Source of the DNA: Rhodobacteraceae bacterium Alg231-30
GTDB taxonomy: Bacteria; Pseudomonadota; Alphaproteobacteria; Rhodobacterales; Rhodobacteraceae
Assembly (NCBI GenBank): GCA_900143615.1
Contig: FREU01000001.1
Coordinates: 768,767-832,766, forward strand
Reading direction: 5' to 3'
Length of the DNA: 64,000 nucleotides
Part shown: positions 53,731 through 62,950 of the stretch, piece after piece
How positions within the stretch are numbered: the first letter of the stretch is position 1
How the letters are laid out: every line of letters starts with the position of its first letter
Notes under the pieces: generated by a model
Databases searched by the model: none
What the model was told of the DNA's origin: nothing
The model's input: only the letters and a program-made list of their open reading frames with translations
Program-made: the position numbers and the translations under genes

Positions 53731-53845
53731 GATGACCTCTTTTTGATCGATAATATTACAAAGCTAACCTATTAGGTAAATATTTTACAGAAAGAGATTG
53801 ACAGAATCCACCACGAACCCTCAGTTTGTGCCTCAAGAGGGACCA

Positions 53846-54640
53846 ATGACTGAAAACCAAATGACAAAAACCCACCAAGTGGCCGCCTCCAATGCAGTTC
53901 AAGTTGTGAACTTGCACGGGCGTTCTTCGGTTGTATTGGTTTGCGAGCATGCCAGTGCTGTCATTCCGCAAGAGTTTGATGGTTTAGGGTTGGCTGAAGA
54001 TGTTCGCCAAAGCCATATTGCGTGGGACCCCGGCGCTATGCCTGTTGCAAAACGGCTAGCTCAAGTGCTGGACGCACGTTTGGTCGCAGGTGGAGTTTCG
54101 CGTCTCATCTATGATTGCAATCGCCCGCCTAGCGCGGTGGATGCGATGCCTGAGCGCAGTGAAATCTTTGATATTCCCGGGAACAAAGGCCTTTCGCCAA
54201 AGGCACGTGATTCCCGTGTTCATACCTATTACGAGCCGTTTCGACAGACTTTACATCAGGTCATTTCAAGTGCAGACGCGCCCATCGTAGTGACGGTTCA
54301 CAGTTTCACCCCAACTTATCACGGTCAAAAACGCGCAGTTGAAATTGGTATCTTACACGACAGCGACAGCAGGTTGGCGGACGCGATGCTAACCACCGCA
54401 GTTGCACACACAGATTTTCGCGTTGAGCGCAACGAACCCTACGGTCCAGAACACGGTGTGACACATACTTTGCGTGAACATGCGCTCGCACATGGGAATT
54501 TAAATGTGATGCTGGAAATAAGAAATGACCTGATCCGGACGACGGCCCAACAAATTGAGATGGCGGATATGGTTGCGCGTTGGTTGGTGGATGCCAGCGC
54601 TCGGATTTCCGCTAAGGGGACGGTTCAATGCGCAATCTAA
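53846..54640 (+). CDS. N-formylglutamate amidohydrolase-family protein
   Basis: The protein has 264 residues from the ATG at 53846 (AAGAGGGA upstream); a TTG at 53798 opens the frame earlier. Family motifs are VLVCEHASAVIPQEF, DPGAMPVAKRLAQVLDA, LIYDCNRPP, VTVHSFTPTYHGQKRAVEIGILHD and VMLEIRNDLI, with the zinc-binding Glu/His residues. In histidine breakdown the family frees formate from formylglutamate. Here no hut genes are present. In an operon with a gamma-glutamyl ligase it may hydrolyse a gamma-glutamyl or N-acyl amide; that is inference. Confidence 0.8.
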   Translation: MTENQMTKTHQVAASNAVQVVNLHGRSSVVLVCEHASAVIPQEFDGLGLAEDVRQSHIAWDPGAMPVAKRLAQVLDARLVAGGVSRLIYDCNRPPSAVDAMPERSEIFDIPGNKGLSPKARDSRVHTYYEPFRQTLHQVISSADAPIVVTVHSFTPTYHGQKRAVEIGILHDSDSRLADAMLTTAVAHTDFRVERNEPYGPEHGVTHTLREHALAHGNLNVMLEIRNDLIRTTAQQIEMADMVARWLVDASARISAKGTVQCAI

Positions 54641-55197
54641 TGTACGCATATATCGGGATCGTTGATGCCGTGAATTTACGCATCGGGCGGTTGGTGATGT
54701 ATGGTATTTTTGTGCTGATGGGGATCTTGCTGTGGTCGTCAATTAGCAAAACGTTTTTCCTGCCATCGCTTTGGACTTTGGAAATGGCCCAGTTTGTGAT
54801 GGTGGGATATTACATTCTTGGCGGGCCATATTCGATTCAATTGGGCTCAAACGTACGAATGGATTTGCTTTATGGTGAATGGAGTGTGCGTAAGAAAGCT
54901 TGGGTTGATCTGGCCACCGTCCTTCTGTTGATTTTTTATCTATGCGTGTTGCTATATGGTGCGGTCAGCTCAACCGCCTATTCATTGGGATATTGGGGAT
55001 CAGAGCCGTTTTCATTCCTCGCGGGCATCGTAACTGGTGCCGAAGAGGTTGGACGCCTTGAGCGGTCTCCGACTGCGTGGCGGCCCTATATCTGGCCGAT
55101 TAAGATAGTGATGATAATCGGGATGTTCCTCATGATCCTGCAGTGTTTTTCGGAATTTTTGAAAGACGTACTGCGTCTGAAGGGTGAAGACATCTGA
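54628..55197 (+). CDS. TRAP transporter small permease (DctQ)
   Basis: The 189-residue protein has four membrane segments: LVMYGIFVLMGILLWSSI, LEMAQFVMVGYYILGGPYSIQ, WVDLATVLLLIFYLCVLLYGA and IWPIKIVMIIGMFLMILQCFSEF. The NVRMDLLYGEWS segment is typical of DctQ. AAGGGG precedes the ATG, which lies 13 bases inside the previous gene. Confidence 0.85.
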   Translation: MRNLMYAYIGIVDAVNLRIGRLVMYGIFVLMGILLWSSISKTFFLPSLWTLEMAQFVMVGYYILGGPYSIQLGSNVRMDLLYGEWSVRKKAWVDLATVLLLIFYLCVLLYGAVSSTAYSLGYWGSEPFSFLAGIVTGAEEVGRLERSPTAWRPYIWPIKIVMIIGMFLMILQCFSEFLKDVLRLKGEDI

Positions 55198-56525
55198 TGT
55201 CCTATGAATTGATCGCCACATTGATGTTTTCCACCATGATGCTGATGTTGCTGACTGGGCAGCGGGTGTTTGGTGCGATTGGCTTTGTTGCCGTCGTCGC
55301 GGCTCTTTTACTCTGGGGCGACAAGGGCGGGTTCGATATCGGCTTTTCTGCCGCTATGAAGCTGATGAAGTGGTATCCTCTGTTGACGCTGCCAATGTTC
55401 ATTTTCATGGGCTACGTGCTGTCGGAAAGCAAAATTGCGGATGACCTCTATAAGATGTTTCACGTCTGGATGGGTGGGCTACGGGGTGGTCTGGCGATTG
55501 GTACCATTGGTTTGATGGTGCTTATTTCCGCGATGAATGGGCTAAGTGTGGCGGGGATGGCCATCGGTTCTACTATTGCGCTGCCAGAGCTTCTAAAGCG
55601 TGGGTATGACAAAAGGATGGTGACGGGCGTTATTCAGGCGGGATCAAGCCTGGGGATATTGGTGCCGCCCTCTGTCGTGCTCGTGCTTTATGCAATGATT
55701 GCGCGTCAACCAGTCGGGCAGTTGTGGCTCGCTGGGGTTGTGCCCGGGTTGATGATGGCGGCATTGTTTATCGCCTACATTGTGATCCGCTGTCGTATGA
55801 ACCCGTCGTTGGGGCCGGTGCTCTCTCCGGAAGAACGCGATATGCCACGGGCGGAAAAGTTGCGATTGCTGCGTGGTGGTCTTCTGCCTATCGTCATTTT
55901 TGCGACGATGATGGTGCCGTTTGTGAACGGCTGGACCTCTCTGGTGGAAAGTTCGGCTATTGGGGCATTGGCGGCCTTTACCGCGGCTGTACTGAAAGGT
56001 CGGATGACCCGCGAAGTTTTTGAAAACTCCGTGCGAAACACATTGGGCATCACCTGTATGTTCATGTGGATCATCTTGGCGGCATTGGCCTTTGGCGCGG
56101 TGTTTGACGGCCTTGGTGCGGTCAAAGCAATTGAGAGCCTCTTTACAGATCGTCTTAGCCTCAGCCCATGGATGATCCTGATCCTGATGCAGCTCAGCTT
56201 TATCCTCATGGGCACGTTTCTTGATGATACGGCGATGCTTGTGATCGTGGCGCCGCTCTATGTGCCGCTTGTGGGTGCGCTGGGTTTCGATCTGATATGG
56301 TATGGTATCCTTTATACGATCACCACCCAGATCGCCTATATGACCCCGCCGTTTGGCTATAACCTGTTTTTGATGCGCGCCATGGCCCCGCCTGAGATCA
56401 AACTGCGTGATATCTACGGCTCGATCACCCCATTTGTTTTAGTGATGGTGCTGGCCCTGATTTTGGTGATGGTCTTCCCCGGCATCGCAACTTGGCTGCC
56501 TGAGTATGTTTACAACAAACCCTAG
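55197..56525 (+). CDS. TRAP transporter large permease (DctM)
   Basis: The 442-residue polytopic protein has hallmarks PMFIFMGYVLSESKIADDLYKMFHVWMGGLRGGLAIGTIGLMVLISAMNG, GYDKRMVTGVIQAGSSLGILVPPSVVLVLYAMI, LMGTFLDDTAMLVIVAPLY and YMTPPFGYNLFLMRAM. It forms the sodium-coupled channel with DctQ. It starts overlapping the DctQ stop. Confidence 0.95.
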   Translation: MSYELIATLMFSTMMLMLLTGQRVFGAIGFVAVVAALLLWGDKGGFDIGFSAAMKLMKWYPLLTLPMFIFMGYVLSESKIADDLYKMFHVWMGGLRGGLAIGTIGLMVLISAMNGLSVAGMAIGSTIALPELLKRGYDKRMVTGVIQAGSSLGILVPPSVVLVLYAMIARQPVGQLWLAGVVPGLMMAALFIAYIVIRCRMNPSLGPVLSPEERDMPRAEKLRLLRGGLLPIVIFATMMVPFVNGWTSLVESSAIGALAAFTAAVLKGRMTREVFENSVRNTLGITCMFMWIILAALAFGAVFDGLGAVKAIESLFTDRLSLSPWMILILMQLSFILMGTFLDDTAMLVIVAPLYVPLVGALGFDLIWYGILYTITTQIAYMTPPFGYNLFLMRAMAPPEIKLRDIYGSITPFVLVMVLALILVMVFPGIATWLPEYVYNKP

Positions 56526-56571
56526 AAGAGCTGCAAAAAAGCGGCCGTATTTCCAATCAAGGAGAGAAGTT

Positions 56572-57603
56572 ATGACGACAAGACGTAAGTTTATCCAAGG
56601 GGCTGCGGTTGCGGCTCCGGCGGCTCTGGCCACTCCGGCTTTGGCGCAAAGCACGATTAAATGGCGCATGCAGACCTATGCTGGCGCAGCACTCGCTGAG
56701 CATGTGATCGTGCCCGCAGTTGAGATGTTTAACAAAATTGCAGGCGACCGGATGCAGATCGAGCTGTTCTTTGCCGATCAGCTAGTGCCAACTGGCGAGC
56801 TATTCCAAGCCATGCAACGCGGCACAATTGATGCCGTTCAGTCTGACGATGACTCTATGGCGTCGCCCACTGAAGTCACCGTTTTCGGCGGATACTTCCC
56901 GTTTGCCTCGCGCTACTCTTTGGACGTGCCTGTGTTGTTTAACAAATACGGCCTGAACGAGATCTGGGACGAAGAGTATTCCAAAGTTGGTGTAAAGCAC
57001 ATCAGTGCTGGTTCTTGGGACCCTTGCCACTTTGCCACCAAAGACCCGATCCGCAGCCTTGCCGATCTCAAAGGCAAGCGCGTCTTCACCTTCCCAACGG
57101 CAGGCCGCTTCCTTAGCCAATTCGGCGTGATCCCGGTAAACCTGCCATGGGAAGACATCGAAGTCGCCATGCAAACTGGCGAGCTGGATGGCATCGCATG
57201 GTCAGGCATTACCGAAGATTACACTGTGGGTTGGGCTGATGTGACCAACTATTTCCTGACCAACAACATTTCTGGGGCTTGGGCCGGATCGTTCTTTGCC
57301 AACATGGAGCGCTGGAACGAGTTGCCAGAAGACCTGCAGACACTGTTCCGTGTTTGCTGTGATCAATCGCACTACTACCGTCAGTGGTGGTATTGGGGCG
57401 GTGAAGCTGATCTGCGCGTCAATGGTCCAAAAATGGAACTTACGTCTATTCCGGACGATGAATGGGCTACAGTTGAAGCCAAGGCTTTTGAATTCTGGGA
57501 AGAGATTGCTGCTGAATCCGACACGAAACGTCGGGTGGTGGACATCATCAAAAAATACAATGCGGATATGGTCAAAGCTGGCCGTCCTTACCGCTATACC
57601 TAA
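56572..57603 (+). CDS. TRAP transporter periplasmic binding protein (DctP) with Tat signal
   Basis: The protein has 343 residues from the ATG at 56572 (GGAGAGAAG upstream); the frame to 56506 overlaps DctM. It begins TTRRKFIQGAAVAAPAALATPALAQ, a twin-arginine signal. The mature part has WRMQTYAGA, GDRMQIELFFADQLVPTGELFQAMQRGTIDAVQ and DLKGKRVFTFPTAGRFLSQFGVIPV. This is the TAXI/DctP-like fold of the mannitol/2-oxo acid class. Ligand unknown; the operon suggests an amine-bearing or hydroxylated acid. Confidence 0.9.
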   Translation: MTTRRKFIQGAAVAAPAALATPALAQSTIKWRMQTYAGAALAEHVIVPAVEMFNKIAGDRMQIELFFADQLVPTGELFQAMQRGTIDAVQSDDDSMASPTEVTVFGGYFPFASRYSLDVPVLFNKYGLNEIWDEEYSKVGVKHISAGSWDPCHFATKDPIRSLADLKGKRVFTFPTAGRFLSQFGVIPVNLPWEDIEVAMQTGELDGIAWSGITEDYTVGWADVTNYFLTNNISGAWAGSFFANMERWNELPEDLQTLFRVCCDQSHYYRQWWYWGGEADLRVNGPKMELTSIPDDEWATVEAKAFEFWEEIAAESDTKRRVVDIIKKYNADMVKAGRPYRYT

Positions 57604-57612
57604 ACTCAATCT

Positions 57613-57634
57613 GGGGGCGGCGAATGCTGCCCCC
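57613..57634 (+). terminator. Hairpin downstream of dctP
   Basis: GGGGGC (57613-57618) pairs with GCCCCC (57629-57634), with an inner GC pair set. It is placed where it would limit expression of the enzyme genes relative to the binding protein. It also argues against the early glutamine synthetase start at 57624, which lies inside it. Confidence 0.6.
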
Positions 57635-57659
57635 GAACCTCTCAATAAGTGGACAAGAC

Positions 57660-59024
57660 ATGCCCGGCATCTTGACGTTTGACGATCTAAAATCCCGTGT
57701 CACAGAGGGCACAATTGATACTGTTTTGGTGTGCTTGGTGGACATGCAAGGCCGCCTGATGGGCAAGCGGTTTCATGCAGTTAATTTTGTTGAGACATCG
57801 TATAACGAAACACATTGCTGCAACTATTTGTTGGCCACGGATCTGGAGATGGCGACGCCGGATGGCTATGCTTCAACCAGCTGGGAGACCGGATATGGCG
57901 ACTATGTGATGAAGCCGGATCTGGACACAATCCGTCTTGTGCCGTGGCTGGAGGGGACTGCGATGGTGCTGTGTGATGTGTTAGATCATCATACCCACAA
58001 CCCGGTGCCGCATTCGCCGCGGGCCATTTTGAAAAAGCAAATTTCGCGGTTGGAAGCACTAGGTTTTGAGGCCAAAATGGCAACTGAACTCGAGTTTTTT
58101 CTGTTTGAAAAGAGCTTTGAAGACATCCGCAAGGCCGACTTTAAAAACCTCCAACCGATCAGTGGATACAACGAAGACTATCATATTTTCCAGACCACCA
58201 AAGAAGAGAGCGTGATGCGGCCGATCCGCAACCATCTCTATGCGGCGGGTCTCCCGATTGAGAATTCAAAAGGCGAAGCCGAAAGTGGTCAGGAAGAACT
58301 TAATATTCGCTATGATGCCGCGCTAAATTGTGCGGACAACCACACGATTGCAAAACACGCGATCAAGGAAATCGCATGGCAGCACGGCCATGCGGCGACG
58401 TTTTTGCCCAAGTGGCACCATGACCGTGTTGGCTCATCCTCGCATGTGCATCAGTCGCTGTGGAAAGATGGCGTGCCGGTGTTTTATGACAGTAATGACA
58501 AACTGGGCCAATCCGAGTTGATGCGCCACTACATGGCTGGACTGATCGCCTATTCTCCGGATTACACCTATTTCCTTGCACCTTACGTAAACAGCTACAA
58601 ACGCTTTGCCAAAGGCACCTTCGCCCCCACCAAAGCAGTCTGGTCCGTGGACAACCGTACGGCGGGTTTCCGGCTGTGTGGGGACGGCACCAAAGGCGTG
58701 CGGGTTGAATGTCGGATCGGTGGATCGGACTTGAATCCATACCTTGCTCAAGCGGCCATGTTGGCGGCAGGGATCAAGGGTATCGAAGACAAGATGGAGT
58801 TGGCTGCGGCCACATCCGGTGACGTTTATGAAGACGCCAAAGCACAAGATATTCCACAAACACTTCGCCATGCTACGGAAGCACTGCGCAAGTCTGCTTT
58901 CCTACGCGAAGCGATGGGAGAGGATGTGGTGGACCACTATACCCGTGCTGCCGAGTGGGAGCAGGAAGAATTTGATCGCGTCGTAACCGATTGGGAAATC
59001 GCACGCGGTTTTGAAAGGGCCTAA
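57660..59024 (+). CDS. Glutamine synthetase-family ligase (gamma-glutamylamide synthetase-like)
   Basis: The protein has 454 residues from the ATG at 57660; an upstream ATG at 57624 is within a hairpin. Beta-grasp part: TVLVCLVDMQGRLMGKRF. Catalytic motifs: MATELEFFLFEKS, EAESGQEELNIRYD, GSSSHVHQSLW, NSYKRFAKGTFAPTKAVWSVDNR and VECRIGGSDLNPYLAQAAML. The sequence style is that of PuuA/IpuC/GlnT-like enzymes that join glutamate to amines rather than ammonia. In the operon it would activate an imported or cytosolic amine as a gamma-glutamyl derivative. Confidence 0.8.
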   Translation: MPGILTFDDLKSRVTEGTIDTVLVCLVDMQGRLMGKRFHAVNFVETSYNETHCCNYLLATDLEMATPDGYASTSWETGYGDYVMKPDLDTIRLVPWLEGTAMVLCDVLDHHTHNPVPHSPRAILKKQISRLEALGFEAKMATELEFFLFEKSFEDIRKADFKNLQPISGYNEDYHIFQTTKEESVMRPIRNHLYAAGLPIENSKGEAESGQEELNIRYDAALNCADNHTIAKHAIKEIAWQHGHAATFLPKWHHDRVGSSSHVHQSLWKDGVPVFYDSNDKLGQSELMRHYMAGLIAYSPDYTYFLAPYVNSYKRFAKGTFAPTKAVWSVDNRTAGFRLCGDGTKGVRVECRIGGSDLNPYLAQAAMLAAGIKGIEDKMELAAATSGDVYEDAKAQDIPQTLRHATEALRKSAFLREAMGEDVVDHYTRAAEWEQEEFDRVVTDWEIARGFERA

Positions 59025-59027
59025 ATA

Positions 59028-60401
59028 ATGACAATCACTTGTATTTCCCCGATAGATGGATCGGTCTACGCCACTCGTGAACCCATGTCGGCGTCACGGG
59101 CTCAAGTGGCTGCAGCCCGCGCCAAGGCGGCGCAAGGCGCATGGGCAGCGCGCACATTGGATGAACGGATCGCATTGGTTCAGGCAGGCGTTGCCCGCGT
59201 GGGTGAGATGAACGACGAAATCGTTCCGGAAATTGCTTGGCAGATGGGACGCCCAGTGCGCTACGGCGGTGAATTTGGCGGATTCAACGAACGTGCGAGC
59301 CATATGGCAAGCATCGCCGCAGATGCGCTGGCACCCATCGAAGTTGAGGACAGTGATAGCTTTCGCCGTGTTATCAAACGCGTACCGCATGGTGTGGTGT
59401 TTGTCGTGGCCCCCTGGAATTACCCTTATATGACAGCGATCAATACTGTCGCACCTGCATTGATTGCAGGGAATGCGGTTGTGTTGAAGCATGCGTCGCA
59501 AACACTGCTGGTGGGCGAGAGAATGGCCAAGGCATTCCATGAGGCAGGCATTCCACAGGATGTATTTCAGAATGTGTTTTTGGATCACGCCACAACCTCT
59601 GATCTGATTGCCGCACGGGCGTTTGACTTTGTCAATTTCACAGGCTCTGTCGGCGGCGGCAAAGCGATGGAAGCGGCCGCGAGCGGCACCTTTACGGGGC
59701 TCGGTTTGGAGCTTGGCGGTAAAGATCCGGGCTATGTGATGGAGGACGCCGATCTGGATACGGCGGTGGACACGCTGATTGACGGCGCGATGTTCAATTC
59801 GGGCCAATGTTGCTGTGGGATTGAGCGGATTTATGTGGCAGAAAGCCTGTTTGTTCCGTTCGTCGAAAAGGCCGTGGCGATCGTCAACGGCTACAAGCTT
59901 GGCAATCCGCTGGAGGCAGACACGACTATGGGCCCGATGGCGCATGTGCGGTTTGCGGAAGAGGTGCGCGGTCAGGTGGCCGAAGCAGTGGCTGCAGGGG
60001 CGACGGCCCATGTCGATCCAGCCAATTTCCCAGAGGACGGTGGCGCATATCTGATGCCGCAAATCCTCACCAATGTAAGTCATGACATGCGCGTGATGCG
60101 CGAAGAGAGCTTTGGTCCCGTTGTGGGCATCATGCCGGTCAAGGATGACGCGGAAGCCATCGCGCTGATGAATGACAGCGACTTTGGTCTGACAGCGTCA
60201 CTCTGGACCCGCGACGCTGGACGGGCGGAGGCGATTGCCGATCAAATTGAAACAGGTACGGTGTTTATGAACCGTGCGGACTATCTTGACCCCGGACTGT
60301 GTTGGACTGGCTGCAAAGACACTGGTCGTGGCGGCGGCTTGTCCGTCATTGGCTATCATAACCTGACACGTCCCAAATCCTACCATCTAAAGAAGGCCTG
60401 A
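59028..60401 (+). CDS. NAD(P)-dependent aldehyde dehydrogenase
   Basis: The 457-residue protein has VVAPWNYPYMTAINTVAPALIAGNAVVLKHA, NFTGSVGGGKAM, LELGGKDPGYV (general base Glu) and FNSGQCCCGIERIYV (catalytic Cys in a CCC run). It is a class of ALDH near succinate-semialdehyde/gamma-glutamyl-aminoaldehyde dehydrogenases. It starts three bases after the ligase stop. It would oxidise the gamma-glutamyl aldehyde intermediate. Confidence 0.9.
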   Translation: MTITCISPIDGSVYATREPMSASRAQVAAARAKAAQGAWAARTLDERIALVQAGVARVGEMNDEIVPEIAWQMGRPVRYGGEFGGFNERASHMASIAADALAPIEVEDSDSFRRVIKRVPHGVVFVVAPWNYPYMTAINTVAPALIAGNAVVLKHASQTLLVGERMAKAFHEAGIPQDVFQNVFLDHATTSDLIAARAFDFVNFTGSVGGGKAMEAAASGTFTGLGLELGGKDPGYVMEDADLDTAVDTLIDGAMFNSGQCCCGIERIYVAESLFVPFVEKAVAIVNGYKLGNPLEADTTMGPMAHVRFAEEVRGQVAEAVAAGATAHVDPANFPEDGGAYLMPQILTNVSHDMRVMREESFGPVVGIMPVKDDAEAIALMNDSDFGLTASLWTRDAGRAEAIADQIETGTVFMNRADYLDPGLCWTGCKDTGRGGGLSVIGYHNLTRPKSYHLKKA

Positions 60402-60405
60402 TCCC

Positions 60406-61551
60406 ATGTCTCTTACTGCAAACTGGTCTTACCCCACATCCATTCGGTTTGGCGCTGGGCGCATTTCTGAAATCGCTGATGCTTGCGCGACCGCCGGTAT
60501 CAAAAAGCCTTTGCTAATCACCGATCGTGGCTTGGCAAATATGGATATCACCATCAAGACTCTGGACCTGCTTGACGCTGCCGGTTTGGGGCGAGCTATT
60601 TTTGCCGATGTGGATCCTAACCCTAATGAGAAAAACGCTGAAGCCGGTGTGAGGGCGTTTAACGAAGGTGGTCACGACGGCGTGGTTGCATTTGGCGGTG
60701 GATCTGGATTGGATTTGGGCAAGCTGGTGGCGTTCTTGGCGGGCCAAACGCGACCACTTTGGGATTTTGAGGATATTGGAGATTGGTGGACCCGCGCAGA
60801 CGCAGACGCGATTGCCCCGATTGTGGCGGTGCCAACCACTGCAGGGACCGGATCAGAAGTGGGACGTGCCTCGGTCATCACCAACTCGGTAACCGAAGAG
60901 AAAAAGATAATCTTCCACCCGAAATTTTTGCCATCTGTCGTTATTTGTGATCCTGAACTGACAGTGGGTATGCCGCAATTTATTACCGCGGGCACAGGAC
61001 TTGATGCCTTCGCTCATTGCGTTGAGGCTTTTTGTTCACCACATTATCACCCGATGTCGCAAGGCATGGCCTTGGAAGGTATGCGATTGGTCAAAGAATA
61101 CCTGCCGCGCGCTTATGCCGACGGAACCGATATAGAAGCGCGTGCGCACATGATGTCTGCTGCCGCAATGGGTGCTACGGCGTTTCAAAAAGGCTTGGGT
61201 GCCATTCACGCCTTATCCCATCCGATTGGCGCGATTTATCACACACACCATGGAACAACGAATGCGGTCTGCATGCCGGCAGTGTTGCAGTTTAACAAAC
61301 CTGCGGCTCAAGGTGTTCTGGTTCAGGCGGCAAATTACCTAGGCATAGAAGGCGGCTTTGATGGGTTCTGCGCATATGTTGATGATCTGAATGCATCTTT
61401 GAAGATCCCGACTTCGCTTCGCGGGTTGGGGATCGAGACACCGGATATTGATCGGATAGTTAAAGGCGCATTGAGTGATCCAAGCACGGGTGGGAATCCA
61501 ATTGAAATGACCGAGGAAAACACTCGTGAGCTTTTGCTGAAAATCATCTAA
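60406..61551 (+). CDS. Iron-containing alcohol dehydrogenase
   Basis: The 381-residue protein shows the NAD motif AFGGGSGLDLGK, VPTTAGTGSEVGRASVIT, the iron-binding signature GLDAFAHCVEAFCSPHYHPMSQG and GAIHALSHPIGAIYHTHHGTTNAVCMP. It belongs to the type III ADH family. It probably oxidises an alcohol group to the aldehyde handled by the adjacent dehydrogenase, for example gamma-glutamyl-ethanolamine-like alcohol. It is the last gene of the operon. Confidence 0.9.
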   Translation: MSLTANWSYPTSIRFGAGRISEIADACATAGIKKPLLITDRGLANMDITIKTLDLLDAAGLGRAIFADVDPNPNEKNAEAGVRAFNEGGHDGVVAFGGGSGLDLGKLVAFLAGQTRPLWDFEDIGDWWTRADADAIAPIVAVPTTAGTGSEVGRASVITNSVTEEKKIIFHPKFLPSVVICDPELTVGMPQFITAGTGLDAFAHCVEAFCSPHYHPMSQGMALEGMRLVKEYLPRAYADGTDIEARAHMMSAAAMGATAFQKGLGAIHALSHPIGAIYHTHHGTTNAVCMPAVLQFNKPAAQGVLVQAANYLGIEGGFDGFCAYVDDLNASLKIPTSLRGLGIETPDIDRIVKGALSDPSTGGNPIEMTEENTRELLLKII

Positions 61552-61813
61552 ATTCGTCGCTTGGCAGCAGGGTAAGTAAAATTATTATTTTTTGCCAAGT
61601 GCATAGCTGTGTCACATATTCTTCGCGCGGGGCTGGTATCCGCGTTTGTGGCGGAAAGATACGAAACCGAACGCAGAAACGTTGTTACCTTCTTCTGATC
61701 TTTTCGAACTCTTTGGGGGACGTTTGACAACTATGAAGTTTGACCAAAGAGTAAATTTCAACCAGACTGGCGTCTTAGCCAAACACAAAAAGGCCCAAAC
61801 GGGGGAACGAACT

Positions 61814-62884
61814 ATGACAAAACAATCTTTGGCACTTTCAACCGCAGTATCGGTTGTATTGATCGGCGGTGTGTCCGCTGCAAATGCAGACACATTGCGC
61901 TTGTTGACTTGGGGCGGATACGCACCTGAAGAAGTTGTCGCAAAATTTGAAGCGGAGACGGGCCACACTGTTCAAGTGACCAAGTCCAACAATGAAGAAA
62001 TGATTGCGAAACTGCGCGCAACCGGCGGTGGTGGTTTTGATCTGGCCCAACCTAGCCAAGACCGTATCGCAGGCCCACAGGAAGAGTTCGGCATCTACAA
62101 GCCAATGGACATGTCCAAGATCAACATGGACCTCTTCATTCCTTCGATGATGGAAGCAACAAAAGGCAACACGACTGTTGGCGCTGATGTTTATGGCGTT
62201 CCGCACGTTTGGGGCACCAGTGGCCTTGTTCTTGACACAGCCAATGCGGCGATGGTCAAAGATTATACGGACCTGTGTAGCGATGATGTTGCGGGTAAAG
62301 TTTCTTACCGCCTAAAACGTCCAACACTGATCGGTTTTGCCTTCTCAATGGGGCTGGACCCGTTCGCGGCCTATGGTGACGAAGCTGCTTACACTGAGAT
62401 TATGTCTCAAGTCGAAGCCAAGCTGATCGAATGTAAGCCTGGTGTGAAAACCTACTGGGGCGGCGGTGATGAACTGATGGGCTTGCTGCGCTCGGGTGAA
62501 GTTGTGGCATCCATGGCTTGGGATACAGGCGGATGGAAGCTGAACGAAGACAATGCTGACATTACTTTTGTGGCGCCAGCGGCAGGCGCTTTGGGGTGGG
62601 TCGATACATTTGTCCTCCCAGCCAAAGGCAAGGCGGACGACGCGGCCTACGCTTGGATTAACTTCGTCATGCAGCCTGAGATCGCAGCAATGATCACAGA
62701 AGCTGCGGGCAACTTCACGGCCTCGCAAGGCGCGGATGAATTCGCTGCGGCCGATCTGAAAGCTAAATATCAGGCGAGCTTCCCGCAAGAAGCCATCGAC
62801 AACATCAAGTGGTACCCGCCAGTTCCTGCCGGTCTGGAAGCCATCGAAGGTGGCGTTCTTGACCGTGTAAAAGCCGCTAACTAA
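61814..62884 (+). CDS. Polyamine-type ABC transporter periplasmic binding protein (PotD/PotF family)
   Basis: The protein has 356 residues from the ATG at 61814 (GGGGGAACGA upstream). The signal peptide is TKQSLALSTAVSVVLIGGVSAANA. The mature protein begins LRLLTWGGYAPEEVVAKFEAETGHTVQVTKSNNEEMIAKLRATG. It has the family spermidine/putrescine-site style (PHVWGTSGLVLD, SMGLDPFAAYGDEAAYTEI, SMAWDTGGWKLNE). It may supply the polyamine or amine for the neighbouring operon. Confidence 0.85.
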   Translation: MTKQSLALSTAVSVVLIGGVSAANADTLRLLTWGGYAPEEVVAKFEAETGHTVQVTKSNNEEMIAKLRATGGGGFDLAQPSQDRIAGPQEEFGIYKPMDMSKINMDLFIPSMMEATKGNTTVGADVYGVPHVWGTSGLVLDTANAAMVKDYTDLCSDDVAGKVSYRLKRPTLIGFAFSMGLDPFAAYGDEAAYTEIMSQVEAKLIECKPGVKTYWGGGDELMGLLRSGEVVASMAWDTGGWKLNEDNADITFVAPAAGALGWVDTFVLPAKGKADDAAYAWINFVMQPEIAAMITEAAGNFTASQGADEFAAADLKAKYQASFPQEAIDNIKWYPPVPAGLEAIEGGVLDRVKAAN

Positions 62885-62901
62885 AAGAGAAACTATCGAA
62901 A

Positions 62902-62928
62902 GAGCGCCTGCTGATCCGGTAGGCGCTC
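62902..62928 (+). terminator. Hairpin downstream of binding protein
   Basis: GAGCGCCT (62902-62909) pairs with AGGCGCTC (62921-62928) and is followed by a T-rich stretch. It separates the high-level binding-protein message from the ATPase gene. Confidence 0.65.
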
Positions 62929-62950
62929 ATTCTCATTCTGGAGGTCGCGC

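Noticed and set aside
59094-60083. 329-residue minus-strand frame opposite the aldehyde dehydrogenase
   Set aside because: It is a shadow of an intact ALDH; no domain is recognisable.
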